Positions 60,676 through 64,000 of a stretch of 64,000 bases of DNA are shown one piece after another. Under the pieces are notes generated by a model that saw only the letters and a program-made list of their open reading frames with translations, ran no database searches and had not been told where the DNA came from. Position numbers and translations under genes: made by a program. Every line of letters begins with the position of its first letter. Positions within the stretch are counted from its first letter, which is position 1. This DNA is from Uloborus plumipes (Eukaryota > Arthropoda > Arachnida > Araneae > Uloboridae). The stretch lies in the NCBI GenBank assembly GCA_038373865.1, contig JAXGGA010001709.1, positions 78,691 to 142,690 on the forward strand, written 5' to 3'.

Positions 60676-60945
60676 ACATTTAAGACTAGAAATGGACAAA
60701 CTGTGGGGATTCGTTTAGTTAAGTATTTCAAGGAACAAGAAGGAAAAACAGAAATAAAAGCCGGCGAATGGTGTGTGATGAAGTACGAAAATACATTGTA
60801 TCCTTGAGTTGTGACGATTATTGAAGAAAACTTGTTTAAAATAAAAGTAATGGCTGCTGTTGGAACCTATTATAAATGGCCAGAAACGATAGATGAAATT
60901 GATTATGAGAAAGAAAACAAGATTCGCAAAATTGAACCTACCTGA
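60676..60945 (+). pseudogene. Family B transposase-like C-terminal remnant
   Basis: The frame reads GIRLVKYFKEQEGKTEIKAG, EWCVMKYENTLYP, a TGA at 60805-60807, VVTIIEENLFKIKVMAA and YKWPETIDEIDYE, and ends at the TGA 60943-60945. I recall the W-x-x-V-x-Y ... YP-x-V-V ... V-x-x-M ... WP-x-x-x-D-x-x-Y pattern as the C-terminal end of proteins that also carry the HGKGA-x-DG-x-GG block seen in family A. If so, A and B encode different parts of one protein type. One internal stop is visible and the upstream part is not recognisable. Confidence 0.5.
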
Positions 60946-61168
60946 ACTTGTTAATAACAGTGACCAGTTTGCATTTAAAAGTCTTATGTTATATATTTTT
61001 GATTGGTCATTGAATTTGGTATTAAATTTCTATAAATTCAATTCATAATTGTTAATTTTCAATATTTTGATCTAAACTAAGCTGTATTTTTCATTCATTA
61101 ATTTTTGTAATAAAGATTTGCTTTAAGTAAATTTTGTAACGTAAGTTACTATAACGTAAGTTACCCAG

Positions 61169-63151
61169 GGGCAATTCCATCGTTACAGACGTAACAATCG
61201 CAGACTTTGAACACAAATAATTCTGGTTTGGGCTGATGAAAGTCTTCAATTTTTTTTTCCTGTAGTGCAACTTGATGATGTTTATGCTACATTAAATTTG
61301 CGTGCAGATTGCTTAATTACAAAAAAATACAGAAATTAAGAACTGCCTGTTACAGACGTAATTCACAAAACAGCAAAAACTCGACTATGTCATACAACTT
61401 ACAATATTCCTCTGAATTATATGGAAATTTTGAACTTTTTTTTTTTAATACGTGTTCTAGAGACTTCAAGCTTTCTAAAACCATAAAGATTGTGTGGATT
61501 TTGACTGCCGAATTAGTGAAAAAAATTCATAAACTTGTTACGGACGAAACAAAGTGGTGTTACAGACGTAACATCTCTGATTTGAAAGCAGAAAACAGTA
61601 TTGTAAAGCAGGAATAAACAAAGATTTTTGTGCTAAAACAATACAGTAGCATTAATTAACACATTATTTGAATATTTTAAGTTATACTGTAACAGTTTTA
61701 GAAAATTTGGGTAAGTCTGGGGGAGTTGAGAGCATATGCCGATATGTCAATATGTAACAATAAATTAATGCATCTTAAGACAATTATTTCCAAGAAAGAT
61801 TGACACAAGAAAAGTTTAGAAGGGCCTTCACACAAATTTATTTATTTGTATTCTTAAAATTAATGCATAATGGGGCTGCTACATAAAAAAATCACGAAAA
61901 GTAAATTCCTCCCAAGAATCAGTGGATCTTAGGAGAACTTAAAAATTTGAAAATGTTGGATCATATAGCAGAATACTAGTACCAAACTAAAATTTAACCT
62001 TCTTGGTGACAGTTGGTCAATTTTGATATTTTTTTTTTTTTTTTTTTTTTTGAATGAAAAAATGTGTCCTTTTTCGTCCGACGTTCTCGAAATTCGAACG
62101 GCATTTTCGTATTCTATTCGAAAACAATGCACTTCGCGGGCTTTTGGCAAATTCGCGATGTTAGCCCACCGTTCTTCCAATTTTGGCGTCAGCTTTAAAA
62201 CATTTTCCTGGGGCATATAAATAATTTTAACTTTTTCTGCAATGGAGTTTGCACACTGAAAAAAGGAAAGAGCGTCGTTGACAAATGCTGTTCTAGATCT
62301 TACTCTATGCTAAACCTGGTGCTTGACCATACCCCCAACTCCATCCACAGCTCCCTTTCCATGTGACGTAGCAAAAAAAATGCCAGTTGAGGTATAAATT
62401 ATAATCAGTTATACCAAATGTGTATTTTATTAATCTTAAGAAATAAATTTCAATTACATGCTGACATAATTAAAAATTTCAAAATCAGAATACCAGAAAC
62501 TTTAGTACTCGTACCATATTATGTTATATACATGTATTGCTCATCCTGTGCTTTTTACCTATTTAATTGGAAATTTACTTTTGCTACGGACGTAACATAG
62601 AGCCATTTTTTATGTTCGAAATGTTACGTCTGTAACAGCATTAATTTAAAAACTAAATCAGTTGCAATATTTTTAACTATGGTGGGCAATTACTCTAAGA
62701 ATTTGCCAGAAGGACCATTAAGGGTTTTTTTTAATTTTTATTTTTTAGGACGTAATGACAACTTTTGCTTCTTTTTTGTTACAGACGTAACATCAAACTT
62801 CTTTTTTTCAAACTTCATTTACACCATTTAGATCAATTCAAAAGAAACTAATGAATGCATATTATTATAGTACCATCTTAGTAGTTGAAATTGCGCTACA
62901 AGTAGTTATTTTTATTTTTATTTTTCGATGAGAAATATGCATTTGAAAATGTGTTCTTTTTTCTGATTTTTTACAAGTTCGTGAATATCATACTTCCAAC
63001 TAAGAAAACAAGTATTATTCTAACTCTCACTAAAAAACCAATGCAGGATTCTTAAAATATACATCTTAAGCTTTAAAATGATGTATAACATAGCAACATA
63101 ACTTCAATATGAATTTTCGACCAATTGGTTTCACTTTTCATGGAATGGCCC
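61169..63151 (-). mobile_element. DNA transposon family A, copy A2 (1983 bp), nested in B
   Basis: Inverted relative to A1. Ends are GGGCAATTCCATCGTTACAG on the left and, reversed, GGGCCATTCCATGAAAAGTG on the right. CCAG is duplicated exactly (61165-61168 and 63152-63155). The same seven GTTACAGACGTAAC-type motifs are present. Similarity to A1 is very high by eye, so the two moved recently. A T run of about 22 sits near 62031-62051. Confidence 0.87.
61970..62365 (-). pseudogene. Family A transposase-like fragment (A2)
   Basis: The minus-strand counterpart of 46342-46701: the blocks HGKGA, DGVGGMVKHQV, ERWANIANLPKAREVH and RISRTSDEKGHIFSFKK are readable. The codon for the Trp after QV is a stop here (TAG, near 62313), and the downstream poly-T run changes the end of the frame. 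It is not functional. Confidence 0.55.
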
Positions 63152-63535
63152 CCAGTTGAAAATTCCCATAATTCTCAATTTTGGAAATAAATTTTTAAAT
63201 TTATGAAAATAAATTCCTAAGCATTATAAGGAACTGATAAATTATACTTCAAACAAGAAAACAGCTGTAATAGAGCAGAAATTTTCCTTAGAACCAATTT
63301 TCATATTATGTCATTCCCTTTTTGTGTAACTTAAGTTACTGCCATATTTTTGACTGCTAAATTTTGTAAAATTTTAATGCATCGAATATTTTTGCATTTT
63401 GATTTTGCTTTTAACTGTCATTTTCATAGAATGCTTCTATTCAAGGTTTGTATAACAATATTTGTTTGTACTGAGGTGCTAAATGCCTAAGCGTTGGTCA
63501 AAATGTAACGAAAGTTACCGTGGAATTGCCCTGAT

Positions 63536-64000
63536 AGGATATAATGAAAAAAGATTAGAAATAAAATCAATACATTTTAAATGATCACAGAGGATGGATA
63601 TTTAAAATTAGTATTTATGGAAATCACCTTACATTTTCTTACCGAGAAATTTCGGGAGTTTTTGCTTTCAAAATGTCTTTAAAAAGAGGCTCAAAATTAT
63701 AATCAAAAATTTGCATTTACAAAGATTAATTTCGGCTCTTTTTTCACTGTTTGAAAAACTTTTTGAACTGCAAATTATGTCTTTCCAATGCCATATTGGA
63801 AAAATCTATTTTTCGTGAAGATGTTTCCTTTTTGAAACTCTCTTTAATATTACATAATTTTATTTTTTAAATAATTTTCAGCATCCAGCCTTTTCAAAGG
63901 ACTAGGATGAACTCTGCATAAAAGCTGAATGTAAATCTCAATACCGACGCATTATCTATGTTAGAAAGATTAAATTAAAGTTGCTATTTTTAAAAATAAA
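63536..64000. other. AT-rich end of window
   Basis: Nothing is recognised after the right target duplication of family B. Confidence 0.5.

Larger units (their letters stand above)
59564..63531 (+). mobile_element. DNA transposon family B, interrupted by A2
   Basis: The left end is GGGCAATTCCATGCATGTG. The right end reversed is GGGCAATTCCACGGTAACTT. TGAT is duplicated (59560-59563 and 63532-63535). The 14-bp motif GTAAC-N4-GTTAC, mostly GTAACGTAAGTTAC, occurs near 59931, 60094, 60119 (GTAATG form), 61138, 61153 (ATAAC form), 63326 and 63504. A2 is inserted at 61169-63151. Without A2 the element is about 1.98 kb, the same size as family A. Confidence 0.85.

Overview
This window is strongly AT-rich eukaryotic DNA built almost entirely of transposable-element remains. 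I recognise no host-gene exon, no genuine tRNA or rRNA gene and no bacterial-type operon. The mix of elements (BEL/Pao LTR retrotransposon, Tc1/mariner and pogo-like elements, Helitron-like ends, a CACTG-type MITE, tRNA-derived SINEs) fits an arthropod. A chelicerate such as a spider is my guess, at low confidence.

Layout: 1-12.8 kb is mostly unrecognised AT-rich sequence with a Tigger-like terminus (1737), a CACTG MITE (9193-9542) and a short tRNA-like retroposon (9939-10028). 12.8-19.7 kb holds a 143-bp TA-flanked MITE, a Helitron (13181-14261), a tandem duplication with a (TTA)n tract, and an element ending in CTGCCGTG (17103-19502) that contains a large foldback. 25.7-31.4 kb holds a Tc1-type element, a broken mariner and a Mutator-like element with TIRs of about 600 bp and a 10-bp target duplication. 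35.4-35.9 kb is an inverted duplication of the 3' end of a Tc1/mariner transposase. 36454-43516 is a complete but inactivated BEL/Pao element with 5-bp target duplications, two in-frame stops and a 1081-bp DNA transposon inserted in pol. 45.4-63.5 kb is a nest of DNA transposons: families A and B (GGGCAATTCCA termini, 4-bp target duplications) and families C, D and E (TAGGGGA-type termini, TA target duplications, pogo-like transposase remnants), with A1 inside C, D2 inside E and A2 inside B.

The most interesting pattern is shared by many of the DNA transposons. Each family carries its own 10-20 bp motif, placed in or near its termini and repeated about seven or eight times on both strands inside the element, while related families share the outermost bases. 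Sister families A and B use 14-bp imperfect palindromes of the form GTNAC-N4-GTNAC but with opposite half-sites. This looks like a set of family-private recognition sites for the respective transposases. That function is inference; the motif repetition, termini and target duplications are directly visible.
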